Shown here piece after piece: positions 1 to 10,802 of a stretch of DNA of 64,000 nt. Position 1 is the stretch's first letter. Each line of letters opens with the position of its first letter. The stretch is from contig JAUCBJ010001800.1 of assembly GCA_032718475.1 (NCBI GenBank), forward strand, positions 16,862 to 80,861, given 5' to 3'. Below the pieces are notes generated by a model. It did not search any database. It was not told the origin of the DNA and saw only the letters and a program-made list of their open reading frames with translations. This DNA is from Nemertoderma westbladi (Eukaryota; Xenacoelomorpha; Nemertodermatida; Nemertodermatidae). The position numbers and the translations under genes are program-made.

Positions 1-1134
1 ACAGTCATTACCCCGCAAAAGCGAAGTTTGCTAGCTATAAATGGATTCGTTAGGGTTTGATGATTATCCTGGCAAGCATCTCAATAATACACTTGTGTTG
101 GATAGTTTGATAAATAATGTAGAAAGAATTTCCAGACATTTTTCAACTTCGCTTGAATTTACACCATGAAGTATTGGTTGGAATTGGTTGGAATTGCATT
201 GGTTTGGAATAATGACAGAATGATACTGTGATGACCAGATAGATTTCTCCATTATCTTTACAACATTACCTTTATAGACTGGTTCTTGGCTTCTTTGTGC
301 AGGATATCTTGGATACTTTTACCATACTACAGTTGTAATTTATCTACTGTGGTTATAGTCAGCTGATGCGATGCTCCGCCATGTGGCTTACCATTTACTT
401 TCAGTCCTTTGGCCAGTAAATCCCGGAGACTCTTTCAACATCATTTTTGAGTATGACCAATGTCATCTAGTTTCTCTACTCTATGACAGTCTGGTTTCTC
501 ATTTTCTAATGACTTCTCCATCTCAAATTCTAGCTTCTCATATCTGCAGTTATTTCCTGATAATCATACATCTGTCACATACACCATACGTAGGTATCCA
601 AAACTATGCTATATGCGGCAGAGTCACCATCACAGATCATAGATGTATAACTTAGCATATAATCCTCTTACCTAACTCCACATTTTCTTTGATACTGCTT
701 CAAGTATAATCTAGTAGACACTCTTATTGGTAATTCTCCATCCATTACGATAAGTATATTTTACATATGAACAATAATTACATTTAGAACAAATCTTGGA
801 GCAAAATCTAAAACCTTTCCTGTATTTAACAGTAATCACGAACCCAGCTCCATAGTTGGCAGTATGCCATAATTTTGACCATGTAGCATCAAAAGTAACT
901 TCAGTGTCTGTAATAATTTTATTAGCATATCAATGATCCCCTGGGCATTATCGTCGTAATGGCAATTTCTTTGCAGCAACGGGGTGTATGGTACTAAGAT
1001 GCTGCTGCTATACAGGTTTTGAAAATGAACAAGGACACCCCACGACTTCTTCATATGTTTTCAAGCCTTCTAACCCCACAGCAATCTCTAAACAGGCATT
1101 TGTATTGCGTTTGTTTATATATATCTGCAGTGGC
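1..1134 (-). pseudogene. MULE-like (Mutator-type) transposase remnant, copy 1
   Basis: Read on the minus strand, short open pieces separated by stops and frameshifts recall the Mutator-like transposase domain found in many invertebrate proteins. Near 900-830 the remnant reads FDATWSKLWHTANYGAG followed, after a shift, by TGKVLDYA, which fits the family pattern D-x-TW-xK-R/L-xH ... G ... TGKVLD. Near 110-20 it reads RCLPG, then NPNES, the family's RC-x-G ... N-x-NES motif. The copy continues off the left edge of the window. A second copy at 34,621-36,000 is nearly identical and the similarity stops abruptly at 1134. The assignment rests on motif recognition only. The element is clearly dead. 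Confidence 0.5.
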
Positions 1135-1156
1135 TGATTGTTGCCAATTAATTTCA

Positions 1157-1265
1157 TAATTGTCACCTGGGTAAAAATTATTAATCACCCGGGTGACAAT
1201 TATTTATCACCCAGTTTGACAATTATTTATCGCATGGTTGACAATCATTTGTCAGGCAGGTGACA
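1157..1265. repeat. Short degenerate tandem repeat around TGACAATTATTTATC
   Basis: Four degenerate units of roughly 22-26 bp share TTGACAAT(T/C)ATTT(A/G)TC. A CACCCGGGTG palindrome sits inside. The surrounding stretch 1135-1670 holds no gene that I recognise. Confidence 0.5.
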
Positions 1266-1673
1266 AATACTGGAGTTTTTCAACAAGCGATCTTTATCCC
1301 TACAGTATGTTGTCATTATTACTTTCTTGCAGTGTCTGGTCTGCCTGTCTGGATATTAAAGTGGTAATTCCTATTCATCATCATGAGTGTAATTGATAAC
1401 GTGAATGAACGGTATTTCTGGTGGGGATATAAGTACAGTGAAATAGCACATCTTGTAAATTGTCAACAAGACTCATACAGGCTCTCAACTACAAGCCCTT
1501 GGGCGCATCAAAGATCGGATTAAGTACATCTTTCGCCTTCCATACATTGAAATCACAAGTCAAAGTCGCTCTGAAGATGCCCTCTAGGACAAATACATCA
1601 TCATTGGGCGCATTTGTGTAAACCTCAACCATATGTACAGAGGTATATTTATTTATTCTTTAAACCGGGCGGT

Positions 1674-2095
1674 TTAAAGAACCGGGCGGGCTATCGCCAC
1701 GGCCCTCGTATTATTGCAAACGAAGATAATGCCGTAGCGTTTCTCTGTATGCCGCATCACCATGATTTTAATCGGCCCAAACATGTCCACACCGCAGTGT
1801 GTGAACGGTGGGTCATGATGCATCACCCTGTTGGTCGGCAATGGCGCCATCTCCTGCACGGCCCTCTCCTTCTTCGTCCGTCGGCATGTCCGGCATTGCC
1901 CCACTACCGCCTTCACCATCTTCCTAAGCTGGATTACCCAGAATGTCTTCCGAATCTCGGTTAGGGTCTGGTTGGTACTCCCGTGTAATATGGACTTATG
2001 GGCGTCCCATATGATCTGGTAGATTATTGGTGACTTGTTGGGGATTATTATCGGCTTCGGTGGGATTAGGGCACTGTTGTTCACCTACCTGGAGT
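1674..2095 (-). pseudogene. BEL/Pao integrase fragment (zinc-binding domain plus start of catalytic core)
   Basis: A 136-codon minus-strand open stretch matches the BEL/Pao integrase N-terminus. It contains H...H spacing (WDAHKSILHG), then CRTCRR as the CxxC half of the HHCC zinc-binding motif, then PPFTHCGVDMFGP, which holds the first catalytic Asp of the DDE core, and KRYGIIFVC. The fragment stops before the second catalytic Asp, so it is an isolated scrap. It is not part of elements A, B or C and lies in the opposite orientation to them. Confidence 0.85.
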
Positions 2096-2119
2096 AAACT
2101 TGCACTCCTGCAGAAAAGA

Positions 2120-2248
2120 AGTTAAAGATTGACCTAGCAATTAATACTACGTGAAGAAGCATTACATGGACTAAGTGTTGAACATGTAACTGGAAAGAAA
2201 CAAGCAGCGGATGTCCTAACAAAGGAGATGCCTGGTGAAAAATTTTAA
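2120..2248 (+). pseudogene. Copia retrotransposon RNase H C-terminal scrap
   Basis: The last 33 codons read REEALHGLSVEHVTGKKQAA and then DVLTK, ending in TAA. This is the terminal RNase H signature of Ty1/copia polyproteins (E-x-V-x-T-x-x-Q-x-AD-x-LTK). A frameshift near 2150 separates it from KLKIDLAINTT upstream, which would fit the preceding KHID-like segment. No LTR or other Copia domain is visible nearby. Confidence 0.7.
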
Positions 2249-2487
2249 ATCTAATAACTGATGGAATTATTGAATAAAAAAATATAATAAATAAATGGAA
2301 AGGGGAATATTAGTCTATACTAGAATTTCATAAATGTGTGGTGGAGGTATTTTATGTATAACTAACATATTAATTAAAGTAGAGTGAGTGTTAGAGGTAT
2401 ATTGTATAGGCCATGCCTTACAGGTGGAGGTCGGGGTGCAGCTCTAAGTATGTACCGGTAAGAACGTGTATTTAACATGTCACCCTG

Positions 2488-2525
2488 CCCCCCCCCCCCC
2501 CTCCCCCCCCCCCCCCCCCCCCCCC
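2488..2525. repeat. Poly(C) tract
   Basis: A nearly uninterrupted run of about 37 C with a single T. Minus-strand glycine codons in this run give a spurious open frame. The length is likely to vary between reads. Confidence 0.95.
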
Positions 2526-2904
2526 TTCCCTGGGTATGTATTATATCCCTGCATATTATAGTCATACTGGTGTGCAGGTACCGGTAAAGGCCTAGCAGGT
2601 TCTTGCCTACTCACCAGTATGTAAGCCACGACCTCTGGGTCCAATCCCGGCATTCGCGCTACCCTTTCACCTACTGTACATTATCTCTCCCAGCAAGGCC
2701 TATAGTATGTGCAATAAGACCTACAGTATGTCCTGCAGTCTGCCTGTGTTCTTCTGGATTGAAGTTGAATCTTCTCGAATATTCCGAGAACTAGTCCCTG
2801 CGACTACCATATCATCGATCGGCAGCTACGTTCTGACGGGTAGTTTCCCTCCGATCCCTTCCTCTGTCTTCCTCCTCATACCAGTACACTCTTACAAAAT
2901 CTTA

Positions 2905-3540
2905 TCTAACTTTGTTATTTACAATCCGTTTAAGATAAAACTTTGCAGGTGTCTAATTTAGCAAAGGCTGCATTTTTACAGAGACGCAGTTAAATCTGCA
3001 TTTCTCCAGTCTGCCGCTAGAGGGCGAAATCACTGAAAGTGACCACCTTCTCCAACTTTGTTATTTACAATCCGTTTAGACTGGAACTTGGTATGCATAT
3101 ATTACAGCATAGCCTGTACCTTTACGGAGTCTTAGAGTCGTATACAGTTCCCCCGTCTGCCGCTAGAGGGCGAATTGTCTGGTAGTGAAAACCTGATCTC
3201 ATTTGGTTGTTTTTAATTCTTTTCAGCTGAAACTTTGGTAGGTATCTACTACAGCATAGGCTCAATCTTTACGGAGTCGCTGAGTCGTCTATAGTTCCCC
3301 AGTCTTCAGCTAGAGGGCGAAATGTCTGAAAGTGAACATTTTCTCGAAATTTTGTTGTTTACATCTGTTTAAGCTGGAACTTGACAAGCAGGCATCTTAC
3401 TTCACTTCACCATAAACTCCATCTTTACAGAACTGCAGCGCCATCTGCATTTCACCAGTCGCAGTCTGCAGGTAGAGGGTAAAATGTCCGAAAGTGATCA
3501 TTTTCTCGAAATTAGGTTATTTACAATAAGCTGAAGCTAA
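2905..3540 (+). repeat. Diverged tandem array, about 4 units of 147-162 bp
   Basis: Units share, in order, TTGTTATTTACAATCCGTTTAAGC, a GGAACTTGGTAGG-like block, an ACAGCATAGGC block, TTTACGGAGTC, and finally CTGCCGCTAGAGGGCGAAATG with GAAAGTGA. The CTAGAGGGCG anchor recurs at about 3018, 3165, 3312 and 3474. Units are perhaps 70-80 percent alike, so the array is old. Each unit ends in a motif resembling the CTCF core (see findings). There is no coding sequence. Confidence 0.8.
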
Positions 3541-3670
3541 AGTTGAAACTTGACAGTTATCTCCTATGGGGCGGTGTTTTATTTTATGATGGTGTCTGTT
3601 TCGTTGTAGTTCTCCAATCTGCGACACATTTCTCAACACATATTCATACTGTATATCCTCTGCACGATTA

Positions 3671-3708
3671 CTAGAAAGCTGTGGCCCGAAGGGCCACAGG
3701 CTTTCTAG
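3671..3708. repeat. GC-rich hairpin
   Basis: CTAGAAAGC-TGTGGCCC, then GAA, then GGGCCACA-GGCTTTCTAG: an 18-bp inverted repeat with one bulge and a 3-nt loop. It stands out from AT-rich flanks. It is not followed by a T-run and no gene ends here, so I give it no function. Confidence 0.75.
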
Positions 3709-3853
3709 TAGAATAATAAATATATAATAACAAACACCTCGAAAAATACAGCTTGCCAACACATTGTTACTATCAATAATATTTTTCCAAGTTATATAGG
3801 CCTATAGGCTGGTTCAACAAATGGTGGTTCTGGATCGAAGCGTTCTATCTGGT

Positions 3854-4179
3854 CTATAGGAAATTAGATATGCAAGGTAATAACGAGGACAAGTTCCGTT
3901 TAAACATTTTGTATGTTATCAAGGCTATTTTAAATTCAATGCGTCTTACAACAGGTAGCCAATGTACTGTAGCTGCTTTAAAGCGGGTGTTACATGGTCT
4001 CGTTTCCGCAGACCATAAATTAATCGTGCGGATGCATTTTTGACATATTGAAGTTTTTTCAAGATGTTGTTTGGCAGGCCATAATAGAGAGAGTTGTGGT
4101 TGTCGATCCTGCACAGAACTGTTCTGTGAACCAGAGTCTCTAGACCAGATCTGCTGAGAAATCTTTTTATTTTCGCCAA
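3854..4179 (-). pseudogene. CR1/L2-like LINE, C-terminal end of the reverse transcriptase ORF
   Basis: Two overlapping minus-strand frames carry one conserved segment broken by a frameshift. Recognisable pieces are SRSGLETLVH, CRIDNHNSLYYGLP, LKKLQYVKNASARLIYGLRK, RDHVTPALKQLQ and FKIALITYKMFK. This is the standard region downstream of the reverse transcriptase in CR1/L2/Rex-type LINEs (SRLDYCNSLLYGLP ... LQ-x-VQNAAARL ... LHWLPV ... FK). The rest of the element is missing. Confidence 0.85.
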
Positions 4180-4208
4180 GTTACGCAGGTGAAAAAATGA
4201 TTCCTTAA

Positions 4209-5080
4209 GGGGGGGGTATACCCCCCCATGAACCTTTTTTTAAAATGGCTGTCAAATAGTGTTAAATGATAATATTGCTATTTTGTCATGGTCAACAACT
4301 GTATGGAAGGCCAAATAGCCTTTATAGTAAAATTTGAAAATTTGTAGCCTCCCCCTAGCGGCTGGCGGCGGAATTAAAGATTTCACTAAAATTGCTACTA
4401 GTCCCTCAATTTTGATCCAAATTTCTTGAAACCAACTTTTTTGGACTCAGCGTGATCGACTCTACAAAAGTTATCTTATAGAATTTTTAATTAGCCATTT
4501 TTATTTTAATTAATTATTTATTAATTAATTATCATATTTTTAATTAAAATTGGCTAATTATAAAAAATGGTAATATTTATCAAAATTCCATAAGATAACT
4601 TTTAAAGAGCTTCCAAAGCTCGTTCGAATGAGCCATAAAAGAAGAAAATTGGTTGAAAAATGACGGAGGAGTAGTAATTTGAAAATGAAAAATGTCATTC
4701 CGAGAAAATGCCCTTCAAAGTTTAAACCGTCCCGCCAAAACTGGCTGTCTGCGTTCTGGTTGGTTAATTATTTCTGGCACGAATGATGCACACCAACGAG
4801 CTAAAATGTTCATTACGGGGGTTTTCGGGGTCGCTGATTTCATTTCCGATGTCAGTTTTAATTTTTGGTGGAATCTAGTTTATCTGTCTGACTGTCGGTC
4901 TTCTGTCTTTCTTACAATTTGACGGACAGACCGTCATACGGAAAAACAGTGATAACTCGAGAACTGAAAGAGGTCTCACTAAGCGGTTTTCAGATTTGTA
5001 ATCCTCATTAAATTCTGCTCTAGGTGAAATAAAGAAACAAGAATTTGAAAATTTTACCTGAGGGGGGGTATACCCCCCCC
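4209..5080. mobile_element. TTAA-flanked MITE with G8-TATA-C7 terminal inverted repeats
   Basis: TTAA at 4205-4208 is followed by GGGGGGGGTATACCCCCCC. The exact reverse complement ends at 5080 and is followed by TTAA at 5081-5084. This gives a 19-bp perfect terminal inverted repeat and a 4-bp TTAA duplication, the target preference of piggyBac-type transposases. Each terminus is itself an 18-nt palindrome. Inside lies another inverted repeat (AAAAGTTATCTTATAGAATTTT near 4460, complement near 4580). There is no transposase, so it is non-autonomous. Part of its interior (4683-4880) recurs at 9605-9800. Confidence 0.65.
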
Positions 5081-5787
5081 TTAATGTCGATGTTAATGCC
5101 TGATGTCGAAATTATTTCTATTTCTATTATAATGCACGATTAAATGGTGTTTCCAAATCTGAAAACCATTATTTAATAGCTCTTTTAGTTTTTTTTGTAA
5201 GTTGTGACAATTTTAATTTATTAGGTATTCCTATTGAAATTACTATTACTATGTATAATGAATGGTCGATTATCTCCAAACATTTTTTTTATGAAATTGT
5301 CAACTTCAAAACCCTACTACTTCTACAATTTTTGAGCAAATAGTCTGAAAATTTGTATGGGTGTCTACATAGCCACCCTGTATAAAAGTTACAGACAACT
5401 TTTCAAATTTTTTTGTTAATAAAATGTAATACCATTTATAACAAACCTAAAAAATTTGTATATATTTGCAGCGCCACCTAGCGGTGCAGAATTATTTTCA
5501 CAAAATTTCGCCTGATAGTTATGTTGCCTCATCTTTGATCTATCATACAGTATAAAAAAACTTTCATGTGATTAGATTCAAAACTGTAAAAGCCTTAGGG
5601 ATAAGCGCAACTAAGTTTTTTATTGTTAACTAGTATTAACTAAATATTAAATAGCGAAAAATAATTTTTTTCTGAGCTATCATGTGGAATAGCATCTTAG
5701 GTACCTATATCACAAATTACAGCCAAAACCAAACAATTTTGAAACGCTGAGAGTGATAAATCGAAGAGTTCTCCGAGAATGGTGTAT

Positions 5788-5812
5788 CCCCCCCCCCCCC
5801 CCCCCCTCCCCC
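5788..5812. repeat. Poly(C) tract after GTGTAT
   Basis: GGTGTAT followed by about 18 C, T, 5 C and then TTAT. It resembles a decayed right end of the TTAA MITE at 4209-5080. The stretch 5085-6950 otherwise holds AT-rich DNA with no gene I can support. It includes one GCGCCACCTAGCGG motif near 5468 also seen in other repeats here. Confidence 0.7.
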
Positions 5813-6949
5813 TTATCAACTATGTGTATTCTTTTCTGCTTATCAAACAGTAGATAAGTGTCCATGATAATCCCAATGTTTCTAGCACATGGGCTGCTGG
5901 ATATAATATCATTACCGACCGATGCGGATTTTCAGTCCATTCAAAGTTGACCCGAACTTAGACTGGAACAACAGCATTTCTGTTTTATCGCTTTTATTAG
6001 TGCTTTCAAAAGTGTAGCCTGGGTGCCCACTTTTTGACCAATTTGAAAATGACTATTATCATGAGGTTTATTGTTTTAGTACAAAAAATTGACCTTCTGA
6101 CAGTTAGATAATAGCTATTATTTTCATTTTGTTTACTAGTTAGTGTTGTGATATTATATGGTGGCGGTGAACTTGTATCACTTTCATGACTGCCTGACAC
6201 ATACTCAGGTGGTGGTAGGACAGTCCGCATGTCTGCATGTCATATTATCAGTATGGTAGTACATACTGCAGTATAGGTCAGTACACACTGTACGGGCTAC
6301 TGCATTGATGTACACGTAGACATTATTGTGTATATTGCATTTATGATTATATATTACATATGACTATCTGACTTATTCATCGTATCACCACAGTTAGTAC
6401 TATTTACTAGCTAGTAAAAAAAAATTTTAGAATTTTTTTTTAACGGATTATACTCATTCAGAACACTACTGTACCTGTGCTTATCGTGTACAAGATGCTG
6501 GCGGCCCACCCCTGCATGTATTTGCCGCCTATGCAGCGGTCAGGCGTCCACTGCCGCCCATGCGATGGGCTGCAATGGGCTGACCAACGTGGCTCGCCCC
6601 ACAACCCTCAGCCTCGCATTCCACCTTCAGCAAATATAAATATTACAATAGCCGATTTTATTTAAATAATAACCCCCTAATATGTGGCTGTGTAATTAAT
6701 ATTTATATCTATTTTATTTAATTTTACTATAATGTGCTTCCTATTACTGTATTAATTTTTATAAACTACTTATTTTACTTATCCGTTGGATAAATTAAAT
6801 GCCTTTATATCAAAATATTATTTTCTTGATCTTTTCCAGAGCATCCAAAAAAATTTATTGATTTATTTATCTTTTTATTAGTCATTTCGAGAATATATTG
6901 ATGATATGGAAATTGTCAAAATAAAAGGGGCACTACAAATTTTCTTTTG

Positions 6950-7260
6950 TAATTTTAAGATCACTAACTTTAAAAACACTAGCTACCATAATAAAAAATA
7001 AAAGGTAACCTCTCTCAGAAGGTGAAATTTACGTTCTAGAACACAAAACATCATGATAATACCCATTAACATGGTCAAAAATTGATCAAAAATTAGGTAC
7101 TAAAAATTTGGTTTTGTAATTTTAAAAACAGTAGCTACCTAAAAAAAAACACTGGCTACCATAAAAAAGCACTAGCTAATGTCTCACAGAAGAAGATATT
7201 TATGTTCTAAAACAAAAAGCCTCATGATAATAGCCATTAACATTGTCAAATAAATAAGTG
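6950..7260 (+). repeat. Diverged tandem duplication, about 160 bp units
   Basis: Two copies share TCTC(T)CAGAAG, TT(A)CGTTCTA(G/A)AAC, CATGATAATA(C/G)CCATTAACAT and TGGTCAAA. They begin near 6950 and near 7115. AT-rich and noncoding. Confidence 0.6.
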
Positions 7261-7395
7261 GGTACCCATAACATATGTACAGTAGTAATGCCCAGTATGT
7301 GTACAACCATATTTTTTTACTATAGCTAGTTTTTGCTACGTTTTTTTTAGAACTATTCTATTTCATGTTAGCTATTGTTAAGTAAGTAAAAATAT

Positions 7396-7430
7396 GTTCT
7401 AGAACAAATATTTTTTTGTTCTAGAACATT
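7396..7430. repeat. Two TGTTCTAGAACA palindromes in tandem
   Basis: Two copies of the perfect 12-nt palindrome TGTTCTAGAACA are separated by 10 nt. Related GTTCTAGAAC or GTTCTAAAAC sequences occur in the neighbouring duplication near 7031 and 7211. The TTCnnGAA core resembles a heat-shock element, but no gene is near enough to suggest use. Confidence 0.5.
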
Positions 7431-7454
7431 TAAAAGTAAAAATAAAAATTTATT

Positions 7455-7660
7455 AATAATTAGTTATTATGTGTAATAAATAGTTTATTTATCTATAAAC
7501 ATTAAATATCCAAATTATCAGGCTAGCTAGTGATTTTTCGAGTTTAGCTACCATTAAAAAAATTGTTATGTGTGATTAATAAATTGTTTAATTATCTATA
7601 AACATTAATAGCTACTAATTTTCAGGCTAGCTAGTAATTTTGCAAGTTAGCTACTGTATG
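7455..7660 (+). repeat. Tandem duplication, about 105 bp units
   Basis: Both copies contain GTTATGTGTAATAAATAGTTTA (with small changes), ATCTATAAACATTAA, CAGGCTAGCTAGT and AGTTAGCTAC. AT-rich and noncoding. The region 7660-8790 also shows no supported gene; it contains a short (AC) run at 7937-7952. Confidence 0.65.
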
Positions 7661-8795
7661 TATATTCATCCACTTTTTGTGGAAACTAAATATTTTTATT
7701 TTATAAGAAATACAACATAATACTAATAAAAATTATAAGCCTAAGAAAATTTTAATTAATTTAACTAATTTGGGCAATTTATAGAGCCAAAAAAACAACA
7801 ACAAATTTGGACTAACTATGGACCTAAAAGTTAGTTATTATTTAAAAAAAAAAAATTTAGTACACCTAACAAATAATTTCTGAAATTTTTTTTTTAATGA
7901 TAGCTAAACACATTAGAACAGAAACACAATAGAAACACACACACACACACCCCTCTTTGTACAACCCCCATTCTGGGGACCGTTATTTCTATCGGTCGGT
8001 TCTGGGGTCGATATTGATTTCCTTATAACTTCTTTATTCTTGGTTTAAATTAAATTATTTTGGCACCAATAGACTCAGGAGACCATTTTACGTCATTCTA
8101 TTGTTTCAAAATTTATCAACTCTAAAGATTGCTTATTTGTTACTCATGGGTTGAAGTGGGGACATCATACATACACATTTCACTGGTGTGTTTAAGTTTT
8201 TGTCCAATCACGACCCGGTCCCCAGTGTGATTGAGCACATTTCAGGTAGAGTATACACAATCATTAACTCTACCGAATGTTAAACATTAAACAATGTGCT
8301 GCCGTGTCAGACGATATGTGATTGGATAACAAATAATGTTCTGGAATATTCTTGAGAAATAGAAAGGGTTCAATGGGCAGCCATAATCTTAAAATCCTTG
8401 TATTCGTAACTAACTCTGCAATATGATTTTGATGTGAGGAAACAATACGTAGATTTCCTTTTTGCTACCAATTTTAACTAAATATTTTAATATTTTTATT
8501 GCTATTTGTGATAATAATCAAAATAACCAATGAACTTGAAATAAATAATTAACTAAACCTGAGATACATTCATTTAATTTCGCAGCATAGTGCCTAATAA
8601 TTGTAGGTATATTATTGACTACATGATGTTCGTAACATTAATACAGTCAGATAATATAGTTAAATGCTTTAATTCTGAATTACTTAATATATAAGAAGAA
8701 AACAATACATGTATTATTTCGTTTCTAAAAATTTATATTTTAATAAGCGATTCATTTATTTCGTACTGAATATGGAGAAAAAATGATGTTGATGT

Positions 8796-8903
8796 AGATT
8801 TCATTTTAGCTACCAATTCATTCCGGGGACGTCCCAGGATTGTTAATCGTCCCCGGTTTGTCGTTGTGTATTCATGCAATTGTCCCCGGTATGAATCAGG
8901 TAC
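8796..8903 (+). repeat. Dispersed repeat copy 1 (GGGGAC-rich)
   Basis: This block is similar along about 105 bp to 13,538-13,643. Both contain TTCATTCCGGGGACGTCCC, ATCGTCCCC, GTTTGTCG(T/C)TGTGTATTC and ATGCAATTGTCCCC. It is probably a piece of an unnamed interspersed repeat. No protein is encoded. The stretch 8904-9604 holds nothing I recognise. Confidence 0.7.
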
Positions 8904-9604
8904 AACGTAATCCTGTGTAATCCGTATCCGTATGTAATGTATATTTTTGAATACATATGATTGCATGAACATATCAAGTAGGATAGGGTACTAAGCAAGT
9001 TAAATTCTTTAGTACCGGTACTAAATACATAAAGAATGAAAACATACGATACGTTGGCCTAGGTATTATTTTAAGGCCCCGCGGTAGCGCTACATGGACA
9101 TAATTTTTATATTGCCTTGTTAGAGCAACTTCTCATTGTCAGAAACGACCATAACTTTCTATGAAGGTCAATGGAAGATTTGTAATTATGAATGAAAATA
9201 AAAAATTATAATTCAAATTTTTCAAAAATTTGGAAAAATATTGACAAATTTTTGGATAAAGATCCAAAAACCTTCAGCAGATTCAATTTTGAGTATTTTT
9301 CTTTCTAATTTTTCAAATCGCATCAAAAATGTTTGTATGCTCTTTCGATATCTCGAAGCAAAATTTCAAAAATTAATTAGCAATTGTCATTTTGGTGCTG
9401 TTTTTGGTTTTGTTTATTGTTTAATTTTGACAAATTAAAAATTATCAATATTATATTCAATTTTGGCCATTTATTTCCATAATGGAATAAAACAATCAGA
9501 ATTCGAGGTCGAGATATCTGAAGAGAGCACATCAGAGAAACCCTCTGAGTAAAATTTTTGAAAGTTTATTGAAAATTGAATTGTCTGAAGCTATTTTTAT
9601 GCAA

Positions 9605-9800
9605 AAAAATACCATTCCGAGATAATTGCCTTTAAAATTTGAACCTTCCCGCGTCAAAATTGTCTGTTAATATGTGAGAAAGTCTGTCAATATATATCTA
9701 TCAACAAGAAAGCATAAAACCATGCTAAGAATTTTGCTATGGGGGTTTTCCTGATCGCTGATTTCATTTTTGAGGTCAGTTTTCAATTTTAATGAAATCT
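9605..9800 (+). repeat. Relative of the TTAA MITE interior
   Basis: Similar to 4683-4880. Shared blocks are CATTCCGAGA(T/A)AA, GAACC(T/G)TCCCGC, GGGGGTTTTC and TCGCTGATTTCATTT, followed by GTCAGTTTT. The similarity ends where the minisatellite at about 9806 begins, so the minisatellite may have expanded at the edge of this element. Confidence 0.6.
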
Positions 9801-9805
9801 AGTTT

Positions 9806-10800
9806 GTGAGTGGGGCAAGGTTGTCGGAGGTTGAAGGAGTGGGTGGGGCAGGGTTGTCGGAGGTTGAAGGAGTGGGTGGGGCAGGGTTGTCGGAGTTTAA
9901 AAGAGTGAGTGGGGCCGGGTTGTCGGAGGTTAAAGGTGTGGATGGGGCAGGGTCATCAAAGGAGGGGTGGTGCAGGGTCGTCGGAGTTTAAAGGAGTGAA
10001 TGGGGCAGGGTTGTCGGAGTTTAAAGGAGTGAGTGGGGCAGGGTTGTCGGAGGTTGAAGGAGTGGGTGGGGCAGGGTCGTTGAAGGTTGAAGGAGTGGGT
10101 GGGGCAGGGTCGTTGGAGGTTGAAGGAGTGGGTGGGGCAGGGTCGTTGAAGGTTGAAGGAGTGGGTGGGGCAGGGTCGTTGGAGTTTAAAGGAGTGGGTG
10201 GGGCAGGGTCATTGGAGTTTAAAGGAGTGGGTGGGGCAGGGTCGTTGGAGGTTGAAGGAGTGGGTGGGGCAGGGTTGTCGGAGGTTGAAGGAGTGGGTGG
10301 GGCTGGGTTGTCGGAGTTTAAAGGAGTGGGTGGGGCAGGGTCATTGGAGTTTAAAGGAGTGGGTGGGGCAGGGTCGTTGGAGGTTGAAGGAGTTGGTGGG
10401 GCAGGGTTGTCGGAGTTTAAAGGAGGGGATGGGGCAGGGTCATTGGAGTTTAAAGGAGTGGCTGGGGCAGGGTTGTCGGAGTTTAAAGGAGTGGGTGGGG
10501 CAGGGTTGTCGGAGTTTAAAGGAGTGGGTGGGGCAGGGTTGTCGGAGTTTAAAGGAGTGGGTGGGGCAGGGTTGTCGGAGTTTTAAGTAGTGAGTGGGGC
10601 AGGGTTGTCGGATGTCGAAGGAGTGGGTGGGGCAGGGTCATTGGAGTTTAAAGGAGTGAGTGGGGCAGTGTTGTCGGATGTCGAAGGAGTGAGTGGGGCA
10701 GGGTTGTCCGAGGTTGAAGGAGTGGGTGGGACGAGGTCGTTGGATGTTGAAGGAGTGGGTGGGGCCGGGTCGTTGGAGGAGGTTAGGGTTTGGGGGCAAG
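9806..10800 (+). repeat. 33-bp G-rich minisatellite, about 30 units
   Basis: The consensus unit is GGAGTTTAAAGGAGTGGGTG followed by GGGCAGGGTTGTC. Units differ mainly by TTTAAA versus GTTGAA and TTGTC versus TCGTT, in interspersed patterns that show repeated unit exchange. Because 33 is divisible by three, a frame once open stays open. This makes apparent ORFs of up to 225 codons with an 11-residue repeat, which I do not regard as a gene. Each unit holds GGG-T-GGGG-CA-GGG, so the array has G-quadruplex potential on the plus strand. Confidence 0.9.
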
Positions 10801-10802
10801 GT

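Noticed and set aside
3671-3708. GC-rich hairpin as a transcription terminator or miRNA precursor
   Set aside because: The stem is only about 18 bp with a 3-nt loop and no associated gene or T-run. It is too short for a pre-miRNA.
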